Under the pieces are notes generated by a model. The model saw nothing but the letters and a program-made list of their open reading frames with translations. It was not told where the DNA came from and did no database searches. 64,000 nucleotides of DNA, from assembly GCA_030770425.1 (NCBI GenBank), contig JASJFT010000001.1:496001-560000 (forward strand). Direction: 5' to 3'. This DNA comes from Darksidea phi (taxonomy: Eukaryota > Ascomycota > Dothideomycetes > Pleosporales > Lentitheciaceae). Shown here piece by piece: positions 11,701 to 22,221 of the stretch. Positions within the stretch are counted from its first letter, which is position 1. Every line of letters begins with the position of its first letter. The translations under genes were made by a program, and so were the position numbers.

Positions 11701-11961
11701 TTCCATGGCAGAAGTATCTCCAAACTGAAGCATCGAAAGGCGGCGGGAGTCGGGGCTGCCCATCTGCACCTGCGTCGCTCCGAAAACGGGCATGCTCTGT
11801 CTGCGGCTCTCTTTTTCATTCTGCAGCACCATATCGTCGAGCGACTGGCTATCTCCCAGCAAGGCGGCCAAGCCGTCGCCCGGAAGATCCATGACGTTCT
11901 CGCCATTGTCCTGTGGGAAGGGCCGCGGCGGGTATCCCTTTTGTGCGTAGCTGCCACTCAT
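8707..11961 (-). CDS. wc-1: White collar-1 blue-light receptor and GATA-type transcription factor
   Basis: Four exons: 10969..11961, 10478..10919, 9039..10426 and 8707..8982, giving 1032 aa. Introns of 49, 51 and 56 bp have GTAGGT, GTAAAC and GTACGC donors. The N-terminal 330 residues are low-complexity (Gln/Ser/Pro). A LOV domain follows (about residues 345-470) with the flavin-cysteine motif GRNCRFLQ, the reactive Cys being near residue 388. Two further PAS domains lie near residues 540-640 and 660-760. A basic cluster KKKRKRRK (putative nuclear localisation signal) precedes a GATA-type zinc finger C-X2-C-X18-C-X2-C at about 909-934; the 18-residue loop is the white collar form. In the family, WC-1 binds FAD, pairs with WC-2 and activates light-responsive promoters in the nucleus. 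Nothing essential is missing, so it should be photoactive. No WC-2 or clock gene is nearby. Confidence 0.96.
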
Positions 11962-12657
11962 CCTCGGCAGGGCTCAAGCAGTGGGATGGACGATGGATAT
12001 GGCATGGGTGTCGCAGCGCCCGGGGGCGACGACGTGCTGGGACGAGGGGTCGCGAGGATTGCGGTGAAGAACGGCTGCGGCGGCAGGGACGAGCACCAAG
12101 TCTGCACAAAACGTTCGGTGTGAGAGCGGACGGGATCTCGGCGGCAGTTCGGTACAGTCGCGGGTGGGCAATAATATCAACGATACATGCAGCTAACGGC
12201 GTCGGGACTGAGGGCGAGGTGAGGTGTGCGCAGCGAGACAGCCACACAGACGACGGCGCAAAGGCAAAAAGAAGAATGATGCACCGAGACCAGCGACAAC
12301 AAGGCCGCCTCAAGGACGCACGAGGGCGAAAAAGAAATGCTCAGCTTTGCCGACCGTGTAGCAGCAGCAGCAGCAGCAGCCGCCGCAGCTCGAAGTACCT
12401 GAGCGGAGGCGGAGGTCGTGTCGGAAGCGGGGCGGAGGACCATGGGATTCTCTGCTTCTTTACGTTCCCGCCCAAATGCGATAATTCCGCCAACGCGCGG
12501 CCTGGCTGCTGCCGGAACGCGCGACGCAGGGCACGGCCAGGGTTGGTGTCCGCCGGCTGACCGTCACGTGCCTCGCAAACTAGCTGGAGACATCATTGAA
12601 CATCCACCACATGAAATGTCGTGTATGTTCGGCATCGCGAGACCCAGCACCGCAATC
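11962..12657. promoter_or_regulatory. Divergent promoter region of WC-1 and uS2m, with a (GCA)n repeat
   Basis: About 700 bp separates the WC-1 start codon (leftward) from the uS2m start codon (rightward). It is GC-rich and contains a (GCA)n run at 12361-12380. Open frames across it are composition artefacts. No specific factor site is claimed. Confidence 0.5.
12361..12380. repeat. (GCA)n microsatellite upstream of WC-1
   Basis: Six to seven tandem GCA units followed by imperfect GCC/GCA units to about 12389. It lies about 400 bp upstream of the WC-1 start codon, so it may be in the leader or promoter. Confidence 0.85.
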
Positions 12658-13973
12658 ATGATAATACGGCATATTGCAGCACGAAGCAGTACGTGCCAGA
12701 CGAGCCATTGCTTGCAGTTCTAACCCCACCAGGCCGTCGGGCGCTCGCGCAGCATGGCTCCCAGCAGTGCAGACGAGTTTTCTCCCAGGTCACCACCGAA
12801 CCATCTGCCGACAACGGCGTGCAGCAGCTCCAGTCGCTCGACGCCCAGCTCGATTCCCAGCCGACCTTCCCCGCGCCCAGCGTCAATCCCGACGAGCAGG
12901 CGACGGCGCCCCCGACACAGCTCGCAGACTCTGTCGCACAGCAGTACTACGCGTTCAAGCAGCAACGTGGGCCAGACCCGTCCCCATTCCCAAACAGCCC
13001 ATTTTAACCCTCCACAGAGAAGCAGACCGGAAAACTAGGCTCAGACATCACCCACCACTATCAACCACATACGCTCCTCAACAACCCCCCTTCGCCTGCC
13101 GATGTTACCCTCGAGCTCCTCCTTGCCTCCGAAGCCCACCAAGGGCACGCCACCTCGCTCTGGAACCCCGCAAATGCGCGCTACATCCACGGCATAAGAC
13201 AGGGCGTCCATATCATCTCGCTCGAGGTCACCGCAGCGCACCTGCGCCGCGCCGCCAAGGTAGTACAGGAGGTGTCGAGACGAGGTGGCATTGTCCTCTT
13301 CGTCGGGACTCGCGATGGGCAGGACAGGGCTGTTGTGAAGGCCTCGCAGATGGCGAAAGGGTACCACTTGTTCGAGCGCTGGATTCCGGGAAGCATTACG
13401 AACGGGCAGCAGATTTTGGGCAAGTGTCGAACCAAGGTGGTCAATGAGAAGGACGAGGAGATGCCCAATTTTGAGGAGCAACTCTATGACAGGCCGGTGC
13501 TACGCCCGGATTTGGTCGTATGTCTGAACCCCTTGGAAAATTACGTCCTGCTGCACGAGTGCGCGCTGAACAACATCCCTACGATCGGTGTCATCGACAC
13601 CAATGCCGATCCGACCTGGGTCACTTATCCTATCCCAGCCAATGACGACAGGTGCGCCCATGGACTCGGCTTCAACATGTACAATTGCTAATTACACTAC
13701 AGTATCCGCTGCATCCAAGTCATTGCCGGCGTCCTCGGTCGGGCCGGCCAAGCAGGCCAAAAACAACGTCTCGCCGCCGCAGAAAGGGGCGAAATCACCT
13801 ACCGTCCAGCCAAGGGACTTTACATGCCCGAAGAGGACAAGGAAGCGATATCGTCAGAAGTCGCGAACAAGCTCGAGGAGGGGTTGCTAGATGATGCGAA
13901 GGAGCTTGATGACAAGCTTGACGAGGTGAGGAACGGTGAGCGCAGCGAACGTACGCTTAAACAGGTCGATTAG
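12658..13973 (+). CDS. mrp4: Mitochondrial small-subunit ribosomal protein uS2m
   Basis: Four exons: 12658..12688, 12733..12966, 13018..13651 and 13703..13973, giving 389 aa. Introns are 44, 51 and 51 bp; the first has a GTACGT donor and TTCTAACC branch site, the third a TTGCTAAT branch. The start was chosen because splicing at 12688/12733 joins MIIRHIAARSS to an Arg-rich segment, making a convincing mitochondrial presequence in frame with the body. The S2 fold begins after a KTGKLGSDI motif (about residue 91). It shows the family landmarks: the LWNPANARYIHGIRQG segment, the GGIVLFVGTR strand, the PDLVVCLNP strand and the NIPTIGVIDTNADP motif near residue 285. It is a structural component of the mitochondrial 37S subunit head. 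The C-terminal extension of about 60 residues is charged and helical, as in fungal homologues. Confidence 0.94.
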
Positions 13974-14867
13974 AATTTGTAAATAGGTCGGGATTCTGTG
14001 TAAAATCTATGTACAACACGGTAGCATATTAGAGCATCAAGCATGGCAGTTGCGTTGAAGATTGCTCTGCTTTACAGATTACCTCCTAGGACCACTACCC
14101 TCAACCGTTCTCGATCATCGCCAATACCTAAGTACTCAACCCTGCTTATCCCCTCACTCACCATCCTTCACTCTCCCTTCTCGCCCATAAAGGTCACCTA
14201 ATAGCTACATGATCGCCACCCCTCCCAAATGATCGTCACAACCTCAATCCCAAATCGACCGACCGACCGACCGACCGACCGACCCGTGCCCACGTCAAAA
14301 TCGCCCATCGACCCACGGCGCAGTCCGACAAAACTGTTCGGTTACCGAGACGGCAATCCACGCAGATGGAATAATCATCTCGCACCCACACCCCTTCCCC
14401 CCGGCCCAGCACTGGCTCCGCCCCCGTTCTACGGGCCGAGCAACGTCTTCTGATTGGTATTAGATAGTTTAGGGTGGTAAGTGGTAAGGTAGGTATTTAG
14501 GTGGTAAGTGTCTAACGGCGCTTCGTGGTATGTTTGGATAGGACGGAAGTTGGGGACGGGTGGGGGGAAGTGCATCGCTAGCTAACACGGATGTAAATAA
14601 GAGCATGTTAGTCTGAAGCAAAGCAAGGCATAGCATAACTCGTAAATAAGGACGGCAATGTACAAATGAGACTATTAATTTACTTCACGGATTCGTCCGC
14701 TTTTCTACGCTGGACGTTTCTCGCTCTATGCATCGTGTTAAGCTGGTAAGAATACCCACAGGCCTAATCTCCTAATACTAACCCATCCACACAAGTGCCA
14801 TACCAGACCGCATTTATACATCCAACCCATCCATGAAGCCCCGCCATATACATGTCCACTTCCATCG
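13974..14867. other. Convergent intergenic region with GACC tandem repeat
   Basis: Lies between two gene 3' ends. It holds seven GACC units (14257-14284) and GGTGGTAAGT-like short repeats at about 14472-14510. A 74-aa plus frame simply reads through the tandem repeat and is not a gene. Confidence 0.6.
14257..14284. repeat. (GACC)7 tandem repeat
   Basis: Seven perfect 4-bp GACC units in the convergent 3' intergenic region. A simple sequence repeat; no function visible. Confidence 0.9.
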
Positions 14868-16689
14868 TTAATCTAGATCATCCGCACTCGTGTCCTGTGC
14901 CGGTGTAGCTGAAGGATAAAAACTGAGCTTCCCGCCCTCGCCAATGGCTCCGACTCTGTCGTAGAGCGTCTTCGCCCTAACGTATGGGTCGAGTTTCCAG
15001 TAGTTCTGCTTCAACTGTTCGGCAATCGCGTCCCTCTCCTTTCTCCTCTCCTCAAGACTCTTGCCCTTCTCTCCCTCAACTATCCACTCTAGAAGAGAAC
15101 TCTGATACTTCTTCACCAACTCATTCCTCTCGGCCTGTAGTTCAACCTTCGGTCCTTCTTCTAGCATTTTCGCGTTTTCGCCTTCTACCGGCTCAGGATA
15201 GTCGTACGCCCACTGCTCATCGCCGCCTAGCTCCTTTGGTATTTGGTTCATCGGAACGAATTTTTGTAGCTCATCTATGGTCCTGGCGAAGTGCACCTTA
15301 CCGGCCACGACCGGGTCTAGCCAGCCGCGAATGATGTTCCAGATGGCATTGAAGATCCAGGGTGCTTTGTAGACGAGGACAGTGCCAAGAGATTCAGGGT
15401 AGTTTGCTTCGAAGCATTTGATCATGAACTTGACGGGGGCATAGTCCATGTTCGCCATGGAGAAATCGGTCATGTCGAAGACAATAGTCTGGGAGAGAAT
15501 TAGCTACTGCTCGTTCACATGTTGTCATGCTGTGGAAACTTACCGCGGTATCGACGGGTGGCCTTAGAAACAGCCTCGCCGTCTCAATCGTATAAACAGT
15601 GAAGCGCTCTAAACTTGCTTCGGACTGCTCGCCTGCTCGATGTAACCGAGCGCGAACAATACACATTGGCCTGCCCTCGGCATCGAGTCCATGGAGATAA
15701 CTTTTCCCTATTCTCAGCTGTGCTAAGAAGTCTTCGCCCTCTTTCTTTACCTTGGGGTCGCTGCTCTTGCTGTCTCTCAGCGCCGCTTCTTCGCCATTCT
15801 TCATGATGTCGTCATCAACATGCATCTCCTCTAGCCGCCAATGCATCGTCGAGATCATCATAACAAGCGCCTTTTCCACATCCCATTTCCGTGCGCGCAA
15901 AAACCGTAGGAGAAGGCCATCCGGATGGTCAAGCTTGACCATGCTCCAAAATGCTGTTCGCAGCGCCTCCGGTGACATATTCGCCAGTGCCGCCTTGGCC
16001 TCTTTTGTCTGACCGTGCTTGTCATCGTCATCTGCTATTGAGAGGGAGCTGAGATCCGAAGGTGTTACTGTGCCAGATGAGGGGGTGGATTCCGACTTGT
16101 CCTCCTTGTCGCCCTTATTCCGCTTAAAAACATTCAGCCTGCTCTTCTTCTTCTCTTTCTTGCCGTCCTTTTCCAACACTTCGGTGGGGGCTGCCGGAGT
16201 TTCCGTGCCATTGACATCCGCCGCACCCGGTTCATATTCCCCAAACACCCTCAGCGTTGCTGTCCAAAGCTCGCGCAACTTCACCTCTTGTTCGGGAGTG
16301 AGCGTGTTCGGCCGCCCGGGAGGCGTATTCGGCGCCATGACAAGGAAGGAGTCTGTAAAATCAGAGGAAGCGAAGCTCAACGACGATGTGGCTTTATCAG
16401 TATCCTTCTCCGGGGTGGTTGTTACAAGCGGAAGAAGTAGAGCGCCGCCAACCGCAATGCCAAAAATGACAACCGCTGGTAACAGTCCCGATCCGCTTTT
16501 CTTAGGAAGCTTCGCCGGCGCACAATAAGGCACGAAATGATGCGATCGGGTTCTGGCGGAGGCGTGGTATAAGTTTGGAGTGAAACGGGGGTGAGACTGC
16601 TTGGTAATATATCGTACCGGCCGGTACTTTGTAGAAGAGGATGCTAAAGTGTGCGATGCTCTTCTGAATGTATGGGCGCAAAGGCACAT
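14868..16689 (-). CDS. CRAL-TRIO (Sec14-like) lipid-transfer protein with mitochondrial-type N-terminus
   Basis: Exons 15544..16689 and 14868..15488 give 588 aa; the 55-bp intron (15489..15543) has a GTAAGT donor and joins PPVDTA to TIVFDMTDFS. The N-terminal 60 residues are rich in Arg, Ser and His with almost no acidic residues, followed by a hydrophobic segment (about 70-90) able to span a membrane. A low-complexity acidic/basic linker follows, then the CRAL-TRIO N-terminal helical domain (about 240-285, including LLRFLRARKWDVEKA) and the lipid-binding domain (about 310-490, including the IVFDMTDFS strand and NYPESLGTVLVYKAPWIF). Family members move phosphatidylinositol or other lipids between membranes. 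The presequence plus membrane anchor suggests mitochondrial attachment, which is inference. The start at 16689 is the first in-frame Met; a start at 16337 would remove the presequence. Confidence 0.85.
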
Positions 16690-17207
16690 ATAGTAAGAAG
16701 AAAAGAGGAGGAGGAAGCCGAAGCGTCCGACAACACAGTCCGCTTACGGAAGGCACAGTTCCGCCGTGTCGCGCGTAGCAGTTTGCGCAGGCCTCACCGG
16801 CGAGTGGCGGAGCAATTCGTATGCTCCGCGGCACCGGAAGGCAAGGATGCTGAGACTGTGGCTGGTGGTGGGCGACGTATGTGACGTATGTGACAGGAGG
16901 CTGGGATATGGATGACCGTAAACAAATATCCGAGTGCACTTGCGAAAGCTGGGGGAGAAGAAGATAATCGTAGTGGGCATGGGTTCCGATCGTCATCATT
17001 GGTGGGTCTCTCTTGGCAAGCCCCTCTAAACATAGTGAAGTAAACAAGCGAGGCTCAACCATCGCAACCATCTCTACCAGACACTCCGCCCGAATCTCTC
17101 CAAATTGGATGCATCGTTGCAGCTTTCATCGATACTACGCCTTAATACCCTAGAGTTTGCTCAATCGCCCCATAGCACAGGTTCCATCCCATCACACGGC
17201 CACCCCA
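16690..17207. promoter_or_regulatory. Divergent promoter region of CRAL-TRIO and Dam1 genes
   Basis: 518 bp between two divergent start codons. Overlapping minus-strand frames up to 189 aa exist, but they overlap the CRAL-TRIO 5' end out of frame and are not supported. Two direct copies of GTATGTGACGTATGTGACA-like sequence lie near 16876-16893. Confidence 0.5.
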
Positions 17208-17964
17208 ATGCCTTCAACAACCCCCCCAACCGACCCTCCCTCACGCACCCTAACCCGCACGCGCTCCAAATCTCCTCTCACACGCTCACGCCCAACAACT
17301 CCTCTACGGCCCTCCTCCCGCAGCTCCCTCCGCGACAGCGCAACCCGCGGCCGCGGGCCCTACACATCCTCCGCCAATCCGCTCGAAGATTTACAGGATG
17401 GATTCGCGGAGCTGAGCGACGCGATGGCGGATTTGGAGCAGAACTTCCTACAGCTACAATTGATGCATGAAAGTCTGGCGCGGTTTAGTGAGAGCTTTGC
17501 GGGGTTCCTATATGGGCTGAACATGAATGCGTTTTGTGTAGATTTCAGTGAGGTATGTTCACAATCCAAGTCGCGCAGAGACCGCGATAGAGGACTGGGA
17601 AAAGGTTATCCTAACATTGCACCAGGCTCCAATCCCCGAATCCTTCAAACGCGCCCAAAACCATCCCGATTTCTCCTCAAGCTTCAACCGCGGTCAAGAG
17701 CCAGACGTGGAAGCCACGTTCCTTACCACTGATACATCGTTTGTTGAGAACCCGCCAAGCAGTAAGACGGCATCCAAGTTTCAGAATCCTGTTACGCCGG
17801 CGCCGGCGCAGAGAACAGCTGGGTCAGGGAGAGGAAGGGGCGGTATACCGCGTGCTGGCAGGGGAGGTGGCATTCCGACGCGGGGTGGTGCTGCGAGGGG
17901 AGGAAGAGGTGGAAGTGGGATTGCGAGGGGTGCTGCGGGGAGGGGTAGGGGAGTGCGGTCGTAG
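17208..17964 (+). CDS. dam1: DASH complex subunit Dam1
   Basis: Exons 17208..17552 and 17626..17964 give 227 aa; the 73-bp intron has a GTATGT donor and CCTAACATTG branch and joins DFSE to APIPESF in phase 0. The N-terminal 55 residues are Ser/Thr/Pro/Arg-rich, likely kinase-regulated. The conserved Dam1 core follows at about 60-130: PLEDLQDGFAELSDAM, then a helical LEQNFLQLQLMHESLARFSESFAGFLYGLNMNAFCVDF-type segment. Dam1 is a subunit of the DASH ring that couples kinetochores to spindle microtubules. The last 60 residues are an RGG-like tail of Arg/Gly repeats, an unusual basic extension for a microtubule-tracking protein. Start chosen at CCCCAATGCC; an upstream in-frame Met at 17157 would add 17 residues. 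Identity is secure from the core. Confidence 0.92.
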
Positions 17965-18488
17965 AGTCGCCAAAAGACATGCGCAGGAAAACATTGAAGA
18001 GTTCTGAGGATGAGCGTTGTACGGAAGATACCCAAGTGAGATGAGATGAAACTTCAACAACGACAGGTGTTGCCCATCAATGATATATACGACCAACAGT
18101 TCTAACCACAGTCAGACCACACCCTGCAGATCACTCAAAGAACAAGACTATCTTATCCAACAGGAAGAATGTATCGATTCGTAACACTCATTACAGCAAG
18201 TTCACTCGGCCATTACGCTCATTACCCCGCTCAATACACGCCAACCAGCCATTAACGTCACCACTCCCCAATGCAAATGCAGTAGTCGATGCTGGATCGC
18301 CGCCCGTGGGAGGAGGGGTATCATAAATTCAAAACTTGTGAAGCCACGAGAGCATCAAAGGATAAAAAATAGGGGGTATCGTCTTCGGTGAACCGTTCGC
18401 TATGCTGACACCAAAAGAGAAGAAATAGGGAAGGTGATGCTGCAGACAAGCTGCACGTTGCCGATGCCGGAGCTGAGCTGGAGGTTAC
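17965..18488. other. Convergent intergenic region
   Basis: Between the 3' ends of Dam1 and the Ytp1-like gene. I see no gene; it probably carries both 3' UTRs. Confidence 0.5.
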
Positions 18489-20440
18489 TCAAGCCAACAC
18501 GCCGGCGTTGCTTTTGGCGAAGCGACTTGCGCTCTCTCTTCGTACGGCCCAGCCCTTAATGGCAATGACCACGACCGTCCAAGACATGAGCAGTGCAACC
18601 AGGCCCATTGTGACAGTGAACGTAAACATGGCGTCGAGGCTGTAAGACTCTAGCGCTGCGACCGTGTCCTTGTTGCTCACCATGAAGGTGAGGCCACCCG
18701 CAATGAGGCAGAAGGACGTAATGACCTCAGTTGGTGGGCGCGAAGGAAGGTAGGATGTCGGCGGCCTAATGTAAAGGGTAATGTATGTGAGTGCCCGCGA
18801 AAGAGCAAAGCCCATGAACATGGTGCCCCATTGCGCGTGGATCATGGTGGAGAGCATCGACGTCTGGTGGTGCGAGCTCATCATCTTGCCGAGCAAAAGA
18901 ATGATGAGAGCGGGCATAGGGTTCATGGAAAAGCGGTACTGTCGCGGCTGCTCCCACGTCTCATCATGGAATCGCATCGTCGGTGGTTGCGCAGAGACAA
19001 CTGCACTGTTGAGGAGTTCTCTCATCTTTGATGATTCGACGATCATGCCCAACTAGGAAGGTACAGTCAGCATTTGAGTGAACAGTCGCACCCGAGGAAG
19101 GAACCGGGCCCAACTCACCAAACCACCACCAAAGAACATGATGGATATTGAAACATGTTCCAGATCCTGCGCAGTCCACGCATCGCCCCAGGCGGCCATA
19201 TGTTCCATGAAGACATTGGTACAGCCGTAGAGGAAGATGACGAACGATTCTGTGAACTCGGCGGAAGGTATGGCCGCCCGCCGACGGCCTACCACCTCTT
19301 GAGGAGGCTTGACGTTCCACGACCAACCCAAATCCGCGAACGCGCCCATCCATCGACCCAGCGTGAGCAGACCGTATCCGAAAAAGATTCCGCCTTTGAC
19401 GTAGTGTGCGAGGACATTGAAGACGGCTCCCCCATGCTAGACGCAGTTGTTAGCATACTGTGAGTGGCTCAGAATATGTGCAACCACTTACCCCGATGCC
19501 TCCATAGACAACGGTGCCACTGGCCATGGCCGCAAATCCCAGTACGAGGATCGTACGTTCAGTCACAACGTAAAAGAGCCTGATGAGCACCAGAGGCTTG
19601 CCAACGGCAAACCTTGCAACATTACGAGAAAGGAACCTATCCACGGCAGTACCTCTCAGGAAGCCGCGCTTCTCGGCCTCACCATCGAAGTCTTCTTCAT
19701 CGTCGTGTTCGTACCTAGGGGTAGAGTCGACGAAGCGTTCCTGGTCCGATTCAACGCTGGCGGATCTGGAGTGGCCGTACAACGACGCAGAGTTTCGTTC
19801 AGTGCCTTGTCCAGAATCATTCGACCACCTTGGCGGTGATGGCGCCGGAAAATTGGGTACGCATTGGTACTGAGCAATATTTGCCGCATTCAAGTCGTCT
19901 CCCGCATGGTGCTGGACCGATGCCGACTTCGTACGGGCGGCGTAAACCTCGATCGAGGCCATAACGACCCACGCAGAAGCGATCCATGTGATGATCCATC
20001 CGATCTTGCTATGGGCGTTATTCTCGTACAGCTCCGGAGTGCGGTGGTCGTATATGAGGCCTAGAAGAAGCGCAAACGCATTCAGGACGAGAAAGAGAAA
20101 TTGAGTCGCAAGAGCCAGGCGCGAACGGGCGATGCTCAGCATCACACCTACAGACGGTTAGCGCAAGCTCCAAGGTTGTAATGAGAGAAAGCGTACCAAC
20201 TGGTAAAATGAATATCCAAGCAAGAACCTCAAGCGCAATATGCCAGTACATCAGGATTGCGTGTTCGGGAACACTCCAATAGCTGCGCGAAGCTCCACCG
20301 TTCTCCCCCGGCGGCTGCGCGGCATCCTGCTCGTCCATGGGCGCATCGTGATCGTGATCGTCGCCATGAGCGGCTACCAGAGGAAGAAGCACTAGTAGCA
20401 GCGCTGCGGTTGCTAGAGTAAATGCTCGCGCTCGCGTCAT
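18489..20440 (-). CDS. Ytp1-like multi-pass membrane protein
   Basis: Four exons: 20197..20440, 19492..20147, 19119..19436 and 18489..19052, giving 593 aa. Donors are GTACGC, GTAAGT and GTGAGT; each junction preserves a hydrophobic segment (for example GGIG to HGGAVFNVLAHYVKGG). The start at 20440 yields a classical signal peptide, followed by a His/Asp-rich stretch (HGDDHDHD) that could bind metal; a Met at 20476 is an alternative. The N-terminal half has about four transmembrane helices and a cytosolic Ser-rich acidic loop (about 165-230). The C-terminal half contains the Ytp1 C-terminal domain, with GGIFFGYGLLTLGRW and the conserved GSW-like helices. Yeast Ytp1 is a mitochondrial-type membrane protein of unknown biochemical role, so the function remains undefined. 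All introns are short and consensus. Confidence 0.88.
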
Positions 20441-22221
20441 GTATATCGACAGTCTGAAATTGCAGGAATACGGCAAGGAGTACTGTTTAGGTGGATGGAG
20501 ACTGAGAGAAGCTCAGAGAATGGAGTGCGTGTGATTTATTAGGGAAGACCGGTATCCAAAGCTTCGCCGATTCGCAATGGCTGAAAAAGCCGAGCGCAGG
20601 TACCCAGATCAACGAAGAAAGGATGCGGCGAATCAAAAGGGCTGTGTGCGACACCCCGCTGTCCGGGCGAGGCAGCTTAAGATAAGACGCATGCCGGAAG
20701 TATCGGATACGGTTGAAGCCAGCATGGCCATCACAAGAAGTTTTGTCAGCGCCTCGTTCCGCGACTTCCTCTCCGTTTCTTGTGACGACAGGCAGGATGG
20801 ACCGTGCTTGGCGCTAGCGCCTGTCATCACCTTCAAGCGTCAAACTGGTGCCAGCCTTGCCGTGGACATGCAATATTACACATGCAATATTACACAGCAA
20901 CCACCGACATCTCGGCCATAGATGTGCCACTTCTGTCGCATCGGATGCCGTTCCTCGTCTGCCGCGCTTTGTGCGACACCACCTCACGCAAAGGTGGGGC
21001 AGCAAAGATGATTCCGCCCCGGCCAGCCAGTTCGCCGAAACATGAGGTTTCTCGACAGTCCGCGCGCTAGTGTTCTGATAGCGAGACCGTCCGAACTTTT
21101 CTTCGTCTTCTTTCCTTCGGCATCCTCCGCCGTCTTCTTCAATGCAGTTGTTTCCGAGATGTCTCCAGTTCGTCCGAGCCCCACCCCAGTCTCATCAGCG
21201 ATCGATGTCACATGTTCCACAACTCACAACCAGTCAAGCTTTGTAGCGGCTCGGCAGCATGGGGACCAACGGGCGCTGGCATGGCTTGGCGGTGTTCCGA
21301 GCACTTCCGGATGGACATCATATTGGCATCATCCGGTGTATGGGTAACTTCTGCTCTGCCGATTCCCCTTAGGCTCATCCTTGGAACCTAGCTTGCTTTA
21401 GCGCCAGAGCCCTTCCGGGTCTGTGCCATATTCACCGACTTTCGCATCGTTTCTTTCGCATCCTCCACTAGTCGTGGCATTACGACTCGACAAACCGTCT
21501 ATCTCCTCACTCTCCGATTGGTCAATATGGTAATCGCCTTCAGCCCAGCAGATTTGTCTCTAGTATGCGCTGTTGTGCGCAGGCCTATGGCTCCCGGCCG
21601 AGCTTACACCGCCGAATGATCCGACTAGATTACAGCCTGCCAGACCAAATTAACAACGTGAACCAGATCCTAATGCTCACTTCCTAAACAGTAGACCAAT
21701 TCGGTTCATCGCCTAGCGATGCTCAAGGAGTCACGCTCCCGCCACCTCTTCTCAATTTGGCATAGGAAGAAACAGACTCATAAGAATTGCCCCACTTGCT
21801 GGCTGCTGGCATACCGCAAGTTAGTGCACAAATTAACTCCGCTATTGCCTAGTCTCTTTTGGACGGTTAAGACCTATTTGTGATTGGTCAGCAAAAAGCA
21901 CGCTCACCGCAGCTGATATTGCAAACTCACCTGACACACTCCGAAAGCTTTTCCAAATGTTCACTTGACTCATCTCTCGCAGACCCGATACCGATGTCAC
22001 TACATCAGTCATTCCCGGCAAATGTGTGCTCTGAGAAAGATTACCCGTCGAACGCTGATAAGTCAAGTTCTCCGCAACAAGGCAGCCACCTCGCTCCTCA
22101 CTTCGGATTTAAAGGCCTCTTGGCTTCATGGCTTGGCAGTTAACACACTTCGAGGACGGGAACCCAGCTTTAGTAGAAGCTTGACAGCATGGCTACCTAC
22201 AACAAAAGTAAACATGCCTTG
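20441..22221. other. Long intergenic region
   Basis: About 1.8 kb without a gene I can support. The left part is the Ytp1-like promoter. The right end is the 3' flank of the MDR gene. A tandem 14-bp duplication (acatgcaatattac twice) lies at about 20867-20893. Scattered 60-114 aa frames show no domains. Confidence 0.5.
20867..20893. repeat. 14-bp tandem duplication
   Basis: The sequence acatgcaatattac occurs twice in direct succession, sharing one base. It is the only clear local duplication in this intergenic region; no function is visible. Confidence 0.7.

Noticed and set aside
12418..13447. Overlapping long frames on both strands across uS2m
   Set aside because: All are shadows of the spliced uS2m exons; only one frame yields the S2 fold after splicing.
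16502..17071. 189-aa minus-strand frame overlapping the CRAL-TRIO start
   Set aside because: Out of frame with the CRAL-TRIO gene and occupying its promoter shared with Dam1; no conserved content.
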